From positions 30,507,915-30,571,914 of the forward strand of contig NC_081186.1 in the NCBI RefSeq assembly GCF_029867415.1: DNA of 64,000 nt, in the 5' to 3' direction. A program made the position numbers and the translations under genes. Within the stretch, counting starts at the first letter, position 1. Every line of letters starts with the position of its first letter. The DNA comes from Vicia villosa (lineage: Eukaryota; Streptophyta; Magnoliopsida; Fabales; Fabaceae). Below, one piece after another: positions 12,601 to 22,969 of this stretch. A model generated the notes under the pieces. That model searched no databases. It worked only from the letters and a program-made list of their open reading frames with translations, and was not told where the DNA came from.

Positions 12601-12790
12601 TACCAATGCATATGGTTCCTGAGCCAATGATCTTGCCCTTTTGGTTCCCTCCAAACTTAACTTCTCCAGCAGATTTAAGCTCCAGGTCTTGGAACATAGA
12701 CCTTCTTCCTGTCATGTGTCGCGAGCACCCAGAGTCCAGGTACCATGACATATTTCCCTTTGTCTTTTGAGCCTTGAAGGAGATCTGCAA
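9688..12790 (-). pseudogene. pol: Element B pol (protease, integrase, RT, RNase H)
   Basis: Read leftward from about 12790. The protease has WYLDSGCSRHMTG. The integrase has an HHCC region (HRRLGHASLRKI...CEACQ) and a core with VDDYSRWTWV, RSDHGGEFEN and PQQNGVVERKNRT. The reverse transcriptase has YQMDVKCAFLNG and a damaged YVDDI box. RNase H has FCDADYAGD and TEAEYVAAA. The original stop is a TGA at 9688. The frame is broken by a TGA at about 11939, by damage near 10610 just after YVDDI, by a stop near 10432 and by a TAG near 9817. Order protease-integrase-RT-RNase H is the Ty1/copia order. The pol frame is +1 relative to gag, overlapping it at about 12790-12675. Confidence 0.9.
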
Positions 12791-13971
12791 TAGGGATAAT
12801 CTTTTCCTTAGGTACCCACATTCTTTTGGGTCCTTTTGGGTTAGTTCTCCTCAAGTTCTGATTGAACTAAGGTTTAGCACAGTATTTATCATAAGATTTT
12901 CTAATGTGTGCAACATATTTTTTGGTGTGTGTTATGTGGAAACTCTTAGAGTTAGATGTGTGCTTTATATCATGAGAATAGCCAAACTTGAACTGATCAT
13001 ACAAAGGTTTGTATGTAATAACCATCTCATCAACATGTTCAGGTTTATATGGGGTTTCACCCTCATGGCCTATGCCTATTATCTTGTTTCCACTTACACC
13101 ATATATCATAGAGGCTAGCTGACTTCTGCCAATACCTCTAGATAGAAACTTTATGAAACTCAAGTCATATTCCTTAAGAATATTGTTCACACTTGGAATA
13201 GACTTTTCTAAACTTGAAGATGATTCAACATCTTTAGATAGTTTTAAAACTTTTTCTTTAAGTTCATCATTTTCTATTTCAAGCTTCTTAGTTTCAGATG
13301 CAAAGAGCTTTCTCAGCTTTTTGTATTTGATACTAAGTTTAGCCTTGATTTCCAGAAGTTCAGTTAAGCTGGAAACTAGCTCATCTCTAGAAAGTTTAGA
13401 AAATACCACTTCAGAATCTGAGTCTGATGTAGATTCTAACTTTTCATCAACAGTGGCCATCAGTGCTATGTTTGCCTACTCATCTTTAGAGTCTGACTCT
13501 TGATCAGAAGAATCTGAGTCATCCCAAGTAGGCATAAGACCTTTCTTCTTTTCAAATCTTTTCTTGGGCTTTTCACTCTGAAGCTTTGGACACTCATTCT
13601 TGTAATGTCCAAGTTCCTTGCATTCATAGCACGTCACCTTCTTTTTGTCAGATCTTTTGTGTCCTGAAGATTCTCCCTTCTCAGGTCTTTTGAAGTTCTT
13701 GAACTTTCTCTGCTTGCTTTTCCAGAGTTGATTTACCCTTTTGGATATTAGAGACAATTCATCCTCTTCTTCTACTGATTCTAACTCTTCAGAGTCTTCT
13801 TCTTCAGCCTGTAAAGCGTTAGTGCATTTTATACTATTAGATTTTAATGTAATAGACTTACCTTTCTTCTGAGGTTCATTTGCATCCAGCTATATTTCAT
13901 GACTCCTCAAGGCACTGATTAGCTCCTCAAGAGAAACTTCATTCAGATTCTTGGCAATCTTGAATGCAGTC
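12675..13971 (-). pseudogene. gag: Element B gag, C-terminal part
   Basis: This is the middle and end of gag, with zinc knuckle CYECKELGHYKNEC, an acidic serine-rich region and a long Glu/Lys/Leu-rich stretch likely to form a coiled coil (KLSIKYKKLRKL region). It ends ...VPRPGA at TAA 12675-12677. The same ending is found in element G, so this stop is original. Two nonsense changes (near 13476 and 12867) kill the frame. The upstream edge at 13971 is the insertion point of element C, and the missing codons continue at 34070. Confidence 0.88.
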
Positions 13972-16900
13972 TGTCATACCCCAAAATTTGCCCATACTAT
14001 TTCTCCTATTCAAAATTCAAATCAAAGTACAAAGTTCCAAGACACACTCTCCTAAACAAGGCTCAGAGAACTAGGATTTTTTTGTTCTGAAGGAAAATCA
14101 ATGAATCAATGGCTCTAAGGCATCCCATATGGCCTATGATACTCCACACTATCTCCATAACAAAATTCAGGGCTCATTACAAAAGATTGGTCACTCAACT
14201 GCTCAGAAAGTCAACAGTGGGCAAAATACAGTCAAAACTCCTGATTTTTTGCCAACATCCTCATATTGAAGTACCATTCACCATTTGATCAAGAATTGAT
14301 CATGGTTCATCAAGGAAAGATCAGAAATCAACAATTCCAAAAATTTCTAAATTAGGGTTTTCATAGGAGAAAGTCAACTAAACTTTGACCATCCATAACT
14401 CCTACATAGAACTTCAGATATTTTCCATCCAAAGCTCATTTTGAAGGAAATTGAATTATCTAAAATTTTGTCGCTCACATGCCAAGTCTAAAAATGCTTC
14501 ATTTGAGAGATATGGATCAAAAGATTATAGGTCCTTTTTGAAAGTCAACCAAAAGCAGTTTTTTGTCAAAGCCCGTATCATCAAGATAAATTCTTCAAAT
14601 GAAAAAAATCTTCCAAAGTGGCTTGTAGAAGACATCTTGAGGTTTCCAAAAAGTCCTTGAACTCCTCCATATCTTAAAAATTGAGAGATATGCCCCGTCA
14701 AAGTTGGTTAATTTGAAGGAGAAAATGTGAAGTAAAAGGCCTTAAAATGATTTTTCTTGCAAAGGGACCCCATCTTTCTTGGCCCAATCTTCATCCTCAT
14801 AATATCCAATATTCAAAAACCAAATGCCATGAATTTATGAATTTTATTTGATTTTTATATTAATTTTTATGCATTTAAAAGTGATATAGATCAAATATTG
14901 AAAGAAATATGGAAGAGATTTAATGTGGATTTGATTTCCAATCAAATTCAATCAAGTAAATACCATATTTTTAACCAATTTCGTGCATATTTGATATGGA
15001 ACGAATGGATCAAATTTTGGACAAAAAATAGAAAGATTATGAGACATATTTCAATCAAATCTCCATAACAAGCAAAAACAAGATTCAAGAGGATTTCCTT
15101 CAAAATTATTAACCTAATGCATCCCTATAAATGCACCAACGTATTCAAAAGTAGGGGGTTCGAATTTTTACAAGGTTTTCTGCAGTCAAGTATCTGAACC
15201 AAGGCAAAAATTTCAAGCAAAAAAGTCAAAATCGTTCCATTGGTTGCAGCAGATATAAAAGCAATTTAAAGGTTCAAACGTGTTCCTGGAGTGTTTTTGA
15301 TCATCTCCCAATCAGAATCGAAGCCCAGAACGCCCAGAGTCATCACCTACGCGTTTACGGTTTGGCTTTCATAACTTGAATCGTTTGACTTAATTTGTGT
15401 ATGATAAACAAAGTCTGATTGCATATTCATGTTCATGATGTTGAATCGAAGCTTTCCATATGATTTAATTGTTGTTTAAGCATATTAGTCGATATCTGCC
15501 ATGGTTAGGTTATGAAGGTTTCAAATTGGGGTTTCCCAAAGTATGTAAAATTAGGCCGAGTCACTGGTGCCATCATGTTCAGAAGGTCAATTCTAGTTGG
15601 TTTGCAGCCTCATAATCGATTTATGTTGCGTATAGTCGAGTTTAGAAATTGCAGGTATATGGCTACAAAAAAAAAAACTGTAGCAAGAAGCTATAGCAAT
15701 GGTTATGGTCTGTAGGTAAAGCCCTTGGGGGAAATTTTTTTAAACGAAGAAGACGAATGTGCGCGTGCAGCGTCTTTGAATTTAATCATGTCTTTTATTT
15801 TTATATATTAAATCGATGCCAATCCACTAACAGCGTGTCAATCTTGCCCCAGCGGAGAAAGCGTCCCCATAGTATCCCCATGCGCAAGGACATGAGTTCG
15901 ACTCTTGTCTCTTGCATAGTATTTTTGTTAATTTTTCAGGATTTTACCTCTTATGATCCAGCGCTGCTAGCCTCACAAGTGACCATGGTGGACCCTCAAG
16001 ACATAACCATCAGATCTTCAGCTTCTCCACATCTCACGCATCTGGAAGAGAGGAACATGCTATGGACCCTCAAGCCAGCCACACCAGATTATAAGCTAAG
16101 ATTTCTATTTTCTCTTATTATCATTTATTTTTCTTTTTTTTTCAATAACCTTTTCTTTCTTTTATATTATTCATTTATTTTAAATAAAAATTTTCTTTTC
16201 TTCATAAAATTATTTTAATTAAATAATTAATTTGATAATGTTTTTTTATGATTAAATTAATTGTTTAATTAGATAAATGTTTTATTAATTAAGTAAAAAT
16301 GCATATTAGGTTTAAGATTATTGAATTAAATGATTAAATTAATGTTGTTTAATTATTTAAGTAATTTGATATTTCCTTTCAATTGATTCAAATACATATT
16401 AGGGTTAGGATTATTTAATCGAAATTTTATTTTTCGTCGATTTAATTAATTAGGTTAAAAACCAATAATTAATTAATTTGGTTTTATTTATCCTATTAAC
16501 CATGGCTAACTTGTGCTCGAATCAGGGTTTGTCGTTCGATCAGTCATACACTGAAATGTTTTCTTTGTGCATCTTTTCAGGGTTAGCAACAGGGTTTCCT
16601 CCGACTATGCGCCACGCCTATTACGAAGCTAAGTCCCGATTTAACCCTGATTTAAATATTTGTTATTTTATTTAAAATTAAGGGTTACCTTCAAATATAA
16701 TGAACTCCGCCAACACTTACTTCTTTTTGTCTGCCTTTGCTTTGCCAATTTTTCAGGGTTAAGCCCGAGACTACGAACCATATCAGATCAAATCAAAAGC
16801 TAAGTCCTATTTCATATTTATTTTAAATATTCATTCTATTTTATTTTGTTTCTTTCATCAAATTAGGGTTAGCCTTAATTGTCGTTGAATTAGCCACACA

Positions 16901-17916
16901 CTCACTACTTTTTGTTTCTTTTCTCTTTTCCCACTTTTTCAGGGTTTGCCAACCGCCAAAGCTCGATAGTCGGTAACCCTAAATCTTAACCTTGTTTATT
17001 TATTCTGCTTTAATTATTACTTGAGTCAGATCCGCTGGTTTCTTTTTCCCCTTCCCCATATTACTGCGTGGTTAGTAATCCTAGGGAGTGCAAGCCTTAA
17101 ACTCAACTAGCATCACTAATTATAAGATTAAATTTCTGAATTAATCACATGATTGTTGCAACCACGCACACTTTTTTGGTAACCTCTATTGCCGCCTGTT
17201 GCCTATTGCCTTGTTGCCTTGTGTTTTTTTTGCAGAATAGCCATGTCCCTCGAATACGAGGATACCTCAGCCATGTTGCCTCGATTAATTCAAAGATCAT
17301 AAGTCCCTAATGATGCTGCCTTCGATTCACTAATATGATCTCGTCCCTCGGAAGTTTCCTACGAAAGGCTGAGGTATCCTCTGGTTGCCTAAACGAAAGG
17401 CTATTCTGATCCTTCCCGTAGACTACCTGCCTCTCTATGGCATGGGATAGTCTTATGGCGAACGATACTCTCGATGACCCTTCAACCTCCAAATAAAAGG
17501 ACTTCCTACCCTCCTATGGTATGGATAGCCCTGAAAGGCTAACAGAGTCTTTTTACAAATATCAAGGTAATTTGCCCTTAATTGCATGCTCTGGTTTAAA
17601 TTCCTTTTTCTACCCTTTTCTTAAAAAACTTCAATAAGGCTACGCTCATTTACGAGCTAAAGTCCTTATTTTCTTCTTCTACATTTCTAAACTTTTGGTT
17701 TCAAAACTAAAGAGCAAAGCAATTAAGAGCCCATGGATAACCATGGATGCAAAGGGTGCCTTACACCTTCCCTTTGCATAATTACCCCCGAACTCAGTTT
17801 TTATTTAAAAGGTTTTTCCTGTTCTTTTAGCCTTTCTGATATTTGGATAAAATAAAAGTCGGTGGCGACTCTTGCTTACCGCAACATTTTGAATAAAGTC
17901 ATTTCACCATATTACA
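13972..17916 (+). repeat. Element C 5' LTR (3945 bp)
   Basis: It matches 30223-34069 along its length. It holds a segment of about 140 bp (roughly 15937-16075) missing from the other copy, between short GACCCTCAAG-like direct repeats. A second indel lies near 14215. Several polypyrimidine-CAGGGTT words lie at 16520-16945. Small open frames inside (for example 15757-16218 and 17307-17492) recur in both LTRs and have no recognisable protein. Substitution divergence between the LTRs looks larger than for elements D and G, as expected for an older host insertion. Confidence 0.9.
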
Positions 17917-17920
17917 GAAC

Positions 17921-17938
17921 TGGGGACTCTGCTGGGGA
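17921..17938 (+). other. Primer-binding site of element C (Arg-tRNA type)
   Basis: TGGGGACTCTGCTGGGGA begins 4 nt after the LTR end. It resembles the TGGCGACTCCGCTGGGGA-type site of Ogre/Tat elements, known to be complementary to an Arg-tRNA, with a few changes. Confidence 0.7.
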
Positions 17939-17964
17939 GAATTTTCTTATAAAAGAGGGGTTAC

Positions 17965-19258
17965 TGATCGGTAAAATAGTAAGTGTACTATTTTGCCTAT
18001 GTAGTAGTAATGGGAAAATCCCAAGTATCCAATCTCAAGGACTGCTTGACGATACAGAGTTTTATCAATATTTCAATTAAACAAAAAGTTCAAAAGGGGT
18101 TTTGATTGGTTTTGCAAATAAAGTAAATATACAGAATAATAGAACGATGAACAGAGATGAGTAGATTGCTAGGGACGGTGAATGATTCTTCATGCAACGA
18201 ATTTCCTGTCTCAATGCAACAACATTCTTTTCATAGTTAATTACCGGTTCTTTAGAGTATCTAATCCTAAGGCCTTAGTGAAAAGATCTTTGACCTCACA
18301 ACCTAATTACTATGTCCATAGATAATTACGGTTATGATCAAGCATTCCAATAACAAGAATTTCCAGTTACAATATGATATCCCTAGTCCTGGGTGATATA
18401 GATACTATATGTTCTTAATCATGTCCACAAATAAAATGCCGTCCAGCTACACTATTCATTCATATTCAGAATCCGTTTTTCCGACGGATAAAGCATTATT
18501 AACGGATGAAGAACAAATTAACAATTATGAAAAGTAAAATAGTTATTGCATCAATTGAATAAATTCATCACAATCCAAATCAGGGTCACCCCCTAGTAAT
18601 GGGGGGTTTAGCTACTCATAAAAATAATAGAAAACATAGTTTTGATTGTAGACATTATAGATAAATGAAGGAATCAGATCTTCAATGGCTAAAGCTCATA
18701 GAATCCTTCACTCCTTGCATCAATCTTGAATTCTCCATCCTCTCTAATGTATTTTCGCACTCAAAACTGTCCAACCCTTGTCCAAACGAGATCTCCTTCT
18801 TTTAGTACTGTCATTCTGGGCTTTTCAGCAAAACAGGCCCAAAAATCACGTGCAAACGCGTGTGGGGACGCGTTTGGGCAAACAGGCATTTTCCTTTGTA
18901 TTTTTGGCTTCAGGGACGCGTGTGGGAATGCGTTTGGGCAAACGGGACGCGTCCCGGGACGCGTCTGGGCAGTAGATGGCACTTTTCACTTCCAAACGCG
19001 TGTGGGGACGCGTTTTGGCAGCAAATTGCATTTTTCTTCTTCCACACGCGTCTGGGAACGCGTTTTGCCAGTTTATTCACTTTTCTTCAATTTTTCACTT
19101 TTCTGCCTCGATTTCTCCCATTTCATTTACCTGAGCCTACAAACACTATAACACACAACCAAAGCATAAAATGACGAATAACAAAATAAAACATAAAATA
19201 AAATACTTCAAATGCAACTAAAAACACTGGTAAAAACATGTGTAAAAACCACTGATCA
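17965..19258 (-). repeat. Element D 3' LTR (1294 bp)
   Basis: Direct-repeat partner of 22970-24265. By eye about two dozen substitutions separate the two, roughly 2 percent, so the insertion is fairly recent. It contains the ACGCGT motif cluster at 18855-19070. Confidence 0.93.
18855..19070. repeat. ACGCGT motif cluster in D 3' LTR
   Basis: Ten or so copies of ACGCGT, in contexts such as ACGCGTGTGGGGACGCGTTT and GGACGCGTCC. Most come in pairs about 13 bp apart. Open frames of 60-140 codons on both strands across the cluster are rich in Arg, Val, Gly and Thr because of the repeat; I do not regard them as genes. Confidence 0.85.
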
Positions 19259-19276
19259 AACTCCCCCAAACTTAAC
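19259..19276 (-). other. Polypurine tract of element D
   Basis: On the minus strand the sequence reads AAGTTTGGGGGAGTT directly before the 3' LTR. This is the primer site for plus-strand DNA synthesis. It fixes the minus orientation. Confidence 0.85.
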
Positions 19277-20354
19277 CCGTTGCTTGACCTCAAGCGACAA
19301 TTATAAGAGTCAATGACCTTCAGGGTACACCGGTGTTCATACGTGAGATATCCCTTTGTATTGATCAAGAAACAGTTGGTCCGGTATTCACATGACGCGA
19401 CGAGTTTTTGCTACCACTTTAAACCTTTAGCTCCCATTTTAGATACCTTTCCAACTATGCTTTGCACTTAAGTCTCTTTCCGATTTTTCTCCTCTTTCAT
19501 TCGGACAATCACATTAAGGCACTGTATTTCTTATAATAATCATCACATGCATGAGACAGATCAAGGCTTTTTATTTTCTTTTTCTGGCACCAAACGAGCA
19601 GCATTTGCTACCTTTTTATTACCGATGAAATTTTCAAACTTTGCAGTTATATATTGCCCTTTTGGACGACGTTTGGGGATCAACCTCCTTTGGGCTGAAT
19701 AACCGGGTGAGGGTTACCCAACTTAGCGAGCCGGTTGCCTTTTACCGCCTTTTCATCATTTGGTGCCAACTTTTTATATCCTCTTTTTCTAACCAGTCAT
19801 CATGCACGTGAATCTGAATTATGCCAGACTGTATCAATAAACTACTCGAGGAGTACTTCCCAGGAGGCAAGTACTATGGTGCAAATCTACACGTTAGACT
19901 CGTATTTCTCTTTGGGAGCCAAGGGTGTTTAAACAAACCTCTTCTTGCCACATTATTCCGAACTTCCCGTCCTCAAACAATCCTCCCTTCATCTCTATAT
20001 ACTATTCCCGGTCGCTCTTTAAGATTAATTCTCTTCAAAAATTAAAAATTTCGGTCAAAATTTGGGAGAATGATTTTGTAGGTCTTACACATATTATACT
20101 AGCAATATAAATTAAAATGCAAAGAGTAAAACCTCCCCCAAACTTGAACCAAACATTGACCTCAATGTTTTAGAACAAGTTCGAGAGAGGTGACTCACAG
20201 AGGGTAATACACTCCATAGCTTCCACTTGAAATGCCCCTTTTATTTCCTGAAAATAAAACAAACAAACAGATAAATTAATTATTAAAACCGTGGGTTGCT
20301 TCCCACGAAGCGCTTCGTTTAACGTCGCATGGCTCAACGGTCCATTTCCCTTTA
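19277..20354 (-). other. Element D 3' noncoding region with second polypurine tract
   Basis: No gene is recognised. At about 20131-20147 the minus strand has TTCAAGTTTGGGGGAGG, almost the same as the terminal tract. Near 20300 it has CGCTTCGTGGGAAGCAACCC, a block typical of the region after coding sequence in Athila elements. The place where RT, integrase and env-like ORFs would stand is missing. Confidence 0.7.
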
Positions 20355-21086
20355 TTATGGAGGGTATTTTCTATTCCACACCTGGTTGCTTTTCTCCTCC
20401 GCAACCAAAAACTCATGAAGATGAAAGGCATGGACAACTTCTCTCTTCAATTCACTTTTCACATTCTTCTCGACTTTTTTATTCTTTTTAGGACTTTTGA
20501 TAGCTCCTTGAGTTGTTTCCACCCGAGAAGCTATGCTTGAAACTTTTTCTTGGAGATGTTTAGGGCTTTTGTATTCTCCCTCACTTTCGATCATACCAAC
20601 AGAAGCTTGATCATGTACACCTTCACTTTGTTTCTTGACTTCTAGCATCTTTAAGGTTAATTCTTCATTAAAGGATTTCACCGTCAGAGTCCCTTTCTCA
20701 ATGTCAAAGTTGCAACGAGTTGTCAACAAAAATGGTCTCCCAAGTAGGATAGGAGTTTCTTCATCTTCAGGAATGTCCATGATGTGGAAGTCAACAGGGA
20801 ATACAAACTTGTCAATCTCCACTAGTACGTCTTCAGCTATACCATATGATTTCTTGATGGTGTGATCAGCGAACTTCAACTTTGTCTCACTTTCACTTAT
20901 CTTTCCCAATTCAAGCTTTTTAAAGATAGATAGTGGCATTAAACTCACACTAGAACCCGAATCAATGAGTACCTTTTTAAACATTCTGTTCTTGATGGTG
21001 CATGGTATCGCCGCCGCTCCAGGGTCTTTCTTCTTGATGGGGATCTTCCTTGCTGGAGAGACTATACTACACTTTTTTTGTTGCAA
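20355..21086 (-). pseudogene. pro: Element D aspartic protease frame
   Basis: The Athila-type protease domain reads KVLIDSGSSVSLMPLSIF (active-site DSG) followed by ETPILLGRPFLLTTRCNFD. The frame is +1 relative to gag. The shift falls at a run of seven A (on the minus strand, near 21078), consistent with a one-base gain in a former six-A run. After the protease the frame continues with a Lys/Glu-rich tail and stops; no RT follows. Start codon is uncertain because the domain was probably translated as part of gag-pro. Confidence 0.82.
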
Positions 21087-22824
21087 TTTCTGGTTCTCCC
21101 CCCATTGGCCTCTTTTTACCGATAACCTCCTTCATAAACTTCTTGTACAAAGGCATTTGCTCAAGTGCTTCAAAGAAAGGTAGATTAACCTCTAATTTTT
21201 TAAACAAGGATGCAAACTTCTCAAAATCCTTTTCTGTTGAATTCTTCTTTGTCACTCTAGAAGGAAAAGGAAGCTTGATTGCCGGTTTAGCATCTTTCTT
21301 ATTTTTCTCTTCAAGTTGCGTAACCGGTGGTGTCACAATTTCGGGCTCTTTCACATTCTCTCTTATCTCCAAATCTACCTCAATCACCAAGGGATCATCT
21401 ATTTCCTCTTTTTCTTTTTCCGGTTCTGCCACTTTCTTACTCTTTGTAGTAACAGTATTAATCTTCTCTTGATCTTTCGGATTTTTAACAGTTGCGCTTG
21501 GAAAGTTACCTTGTGCCTGTAGAGTGAGATGTTGTGCTATTTGACCCACTTGAACTTCCAGATTTTTTATTGAAGCTGTGGTGTTCCTGTGGTTGGTTCT
21601 TGTTTCTTCTTGAAACTGAGAGCATTGTCCAGCCAATCTTTCGATAGCTACTTCCCATTCCGCTTTCTGAGGGCCTTGTTGTTGTTGTTGATCTTTCCAT
21701 GCGAAGTTGGGATGATTCTTGCACCCAGGATTATAGGTATTAGAATAAGGATTATTTTGCCTCAAGAATTTGATTTCTTCAATTTGCTTGGGAGTCGCAA
21801 CACAACAAACAGTTTGATGAGGACCATTGCAAATTTCACATATTACATGTTGAGCTTGTTGCACTTGAGCGACCTGTTGAGTACCTATATTCATAGCCTT
21901 CGATCTTTTTTCAACTTCAGCCGCTATCGCATCTTCAACTCGGATTTTTGAGGTTTCCAGCTTGAGATCAATGATTCCTTCTGGTTTGCTAGCACACCTA
22001 TCATACAGCTCCAAATGCTCATTTGCAGCTATTGCTTCAATGATTTTTCTGATGCCAGAGGCTGTTGTGAAATTTGTTGAGCCTCCAGCTGCTGTATCAA
22101 TCAACTGCTTTGTTTTCATTCTGAGTCCATTAACAAATACTTGCATCTGTTCAGTCTTGTCCATATTATGAGTGGGACATGCTACTAGAATTATTTTGAA
22201 TCTTTTGTAAGCATCTCCTAAGGGCTCACCCTCCTTCTGCTTGAAGTTCAAAATATCATACCTCTTTCTTATAAAGACCGAGGCTGGGAAGTACTCATTC
22301 AAGAAGGCCTTCTCCATCTCTTCCCATGATGTGATACTGCCTGCTGGAAGAGAATAGAACCACTCTTCTGCTTCTTCTGCTTCTTCGGCTAATGTGAACG
22401 GGAACATTCTCAGCTTCTTCGCTTCTTCTGTATGCCCTTCAATTTTTAGAGTTGTGCTCATGATCAAAAATCTCTGTAGGTGCTTGTTTGCATCTTCATT
22501 AACCTTTCCAGTGAAAGGTTTTCTTTCCAGCTGATTTATTGTGCTCGGATGCAATTGAAAATTTGCCGCATTTACCGGTTGGTTGACAATTGTGAGTCTT
22601 CCTCCCGGGTTGTTTGCAACACCGTAGTCACCAAGGAGCCTCTCAGGAGGAGGAGGATTTTCACCCATGGTTTCTGGTTCACTTTCAGACTCTGAATCTG
22701 AATGAACTGACACAATTTCCTCTTCAGGTTCCAGATTAGCCAACCGAGCTTGTATACGCCTTGCGTGCAAAGTTCTTTCGATTTCCACGTCAAAAATAAA
22801 TTCAGCTGAGGCCTTACCTCGCAT
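21067..22824 (-). CDS. gag: Element D gag (Athila-type), open
   Basis: A frame of about 585 codons from the ATG at 22824, open to TAG at 21067. The core has NANKHLQRFL-like and EEWFYSLPAGSITSWEEM, then KAFLNEYFP, typical of Ty3/gypsy gag. A cysteine cluster CEICNGPHQTVCC acts as the nucleic-acid knuckle. A Lys/Glu-rich C-terminal part ends in KKFMKEVIGKKRPM, normally the link to protease. A GAAGAAG-type repeat within the core (22370-22395 on the plus strand) has expanded, adding Glu/Ala residues. It is one of the few long open frames left in the window. Confidence 0.85.
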   Translation of the reverse strand: MRGKASAEFIFDVEIERTLHARRIQARLANLEPEEEIVSVHSDSESESEPETMGENPPPPERLLGDYGVANNPGGRLTIVNQPVNAANFQLHPSTINQLERKPFTGKVNEDANKHLQRFLIMSTTLKIEGHTEEAKKLRMFPFTLAEEAEEAEEWFYSLPAGSITSWEEMEKAFLNEYFPASVFIRKRYDILNFKQKEGEPLGDAYKRFKIILVACPTHNMDKTEQMQVFVNGLRMKTKQLIDTAAGGSTNFTTASGIRKIIEAIAANEHLELYDRCASKPEGIIDLKLETSKIRVEDAIAAEVEKRSKAMNIGTQQVAQVQQAQHVICEICNGPHQTVCCVATPKQIEEIKFLRQNNPYSNTYNPGCKNHPNFAWKDQQQQQGPQKAEWEVAIERLAGQCSQFQEETRTNHRNTTASIKNLEVQVGQIAQHLTLQAQGNFPSATVKNPKDQEKINTVTTKSKKVAEPEKEKEEIDDPLVIEVDLEIRENVKEPEIVTPPVTQLEEKNKKDAKPAIKLPFPSRVTKKNSTEKDFEKFASLFKKLEVNLPFFEALEQMPLYKKFMKEVIGKKRPMGGEPEIATKKV

Positions 22825-22945
22825 ACACAGATTAGACAAATATTAGAAATAGAAAATAAAATAAAAAGTGCAGAAAATAAAATTTTAGTCGCAGAGCAAC
22901 AAAATTTTAATTGGAATAAATCTAGAACTCTATAATCTTCGGCAG

Positions 22946-22963
22946 TCCCCGGCAACGGCGCCA
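22946..22963 (-). other. Primer-binding site of element D (Asp-tRNA type)
   Basis: On the minus strand this is TGGCGCCGTTGCCGGGGA, 6 nt inside the LTR edge at 22970. It is the Athila-type site, known to match Asp-tRNA. It supports the Athila assignment independently of gag. Confidence 0.88.
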
Positions 22964-22969
22964 AAAACT

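Larger units (their letters stand above)
8328..13971 (-). mobile_element. Element B: Sirevirus, pol to gag part
   Basis: A minus-strand Sirevirus read from right to left: C-terminal gag (13971-12675), pol (12790-9688), a 500-bp inter-ORF stretch, and the N-terminal half of the post-pol ORF (9184-8328). It is cut at 8327 by element A and at 13971 by element C. The missing start of gag resumes at 34070-34655 on the other side of C. Many in-frame stops and frameshifts show it is dead and probably the oldest element of the nest. Confidence 0.9.

Noticed and set aside
15757..16218. 153-codon frame in the C LTR, repeated at 32041-32370
   Set aside because: It lies within the LTR, the two copies differ by a 140-bp indel and end in low-complexity Phe/Leu-rich sequence; no domain is visible.
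16390..16985. Interstitial telomere-like TTAGGGTTA words in the C LTR
   Set aside because: Only isolated short matches, no tandem TTTAGGG run.
17307..17492. 61-codon minus frame present in both C LTRs (also 33460-33645)
   Set aside because: Presence in both is explained by LTR duplication; no domain and no start context.
18726..19174. Several open frames on both strands rich in Arg/Val/Gly/Thr in the LTRs of D (also 23671-24181)
   Set aside because: They arise from the ACGCGT motif cluster, appear in many frames at once and repeat in both LTRs.
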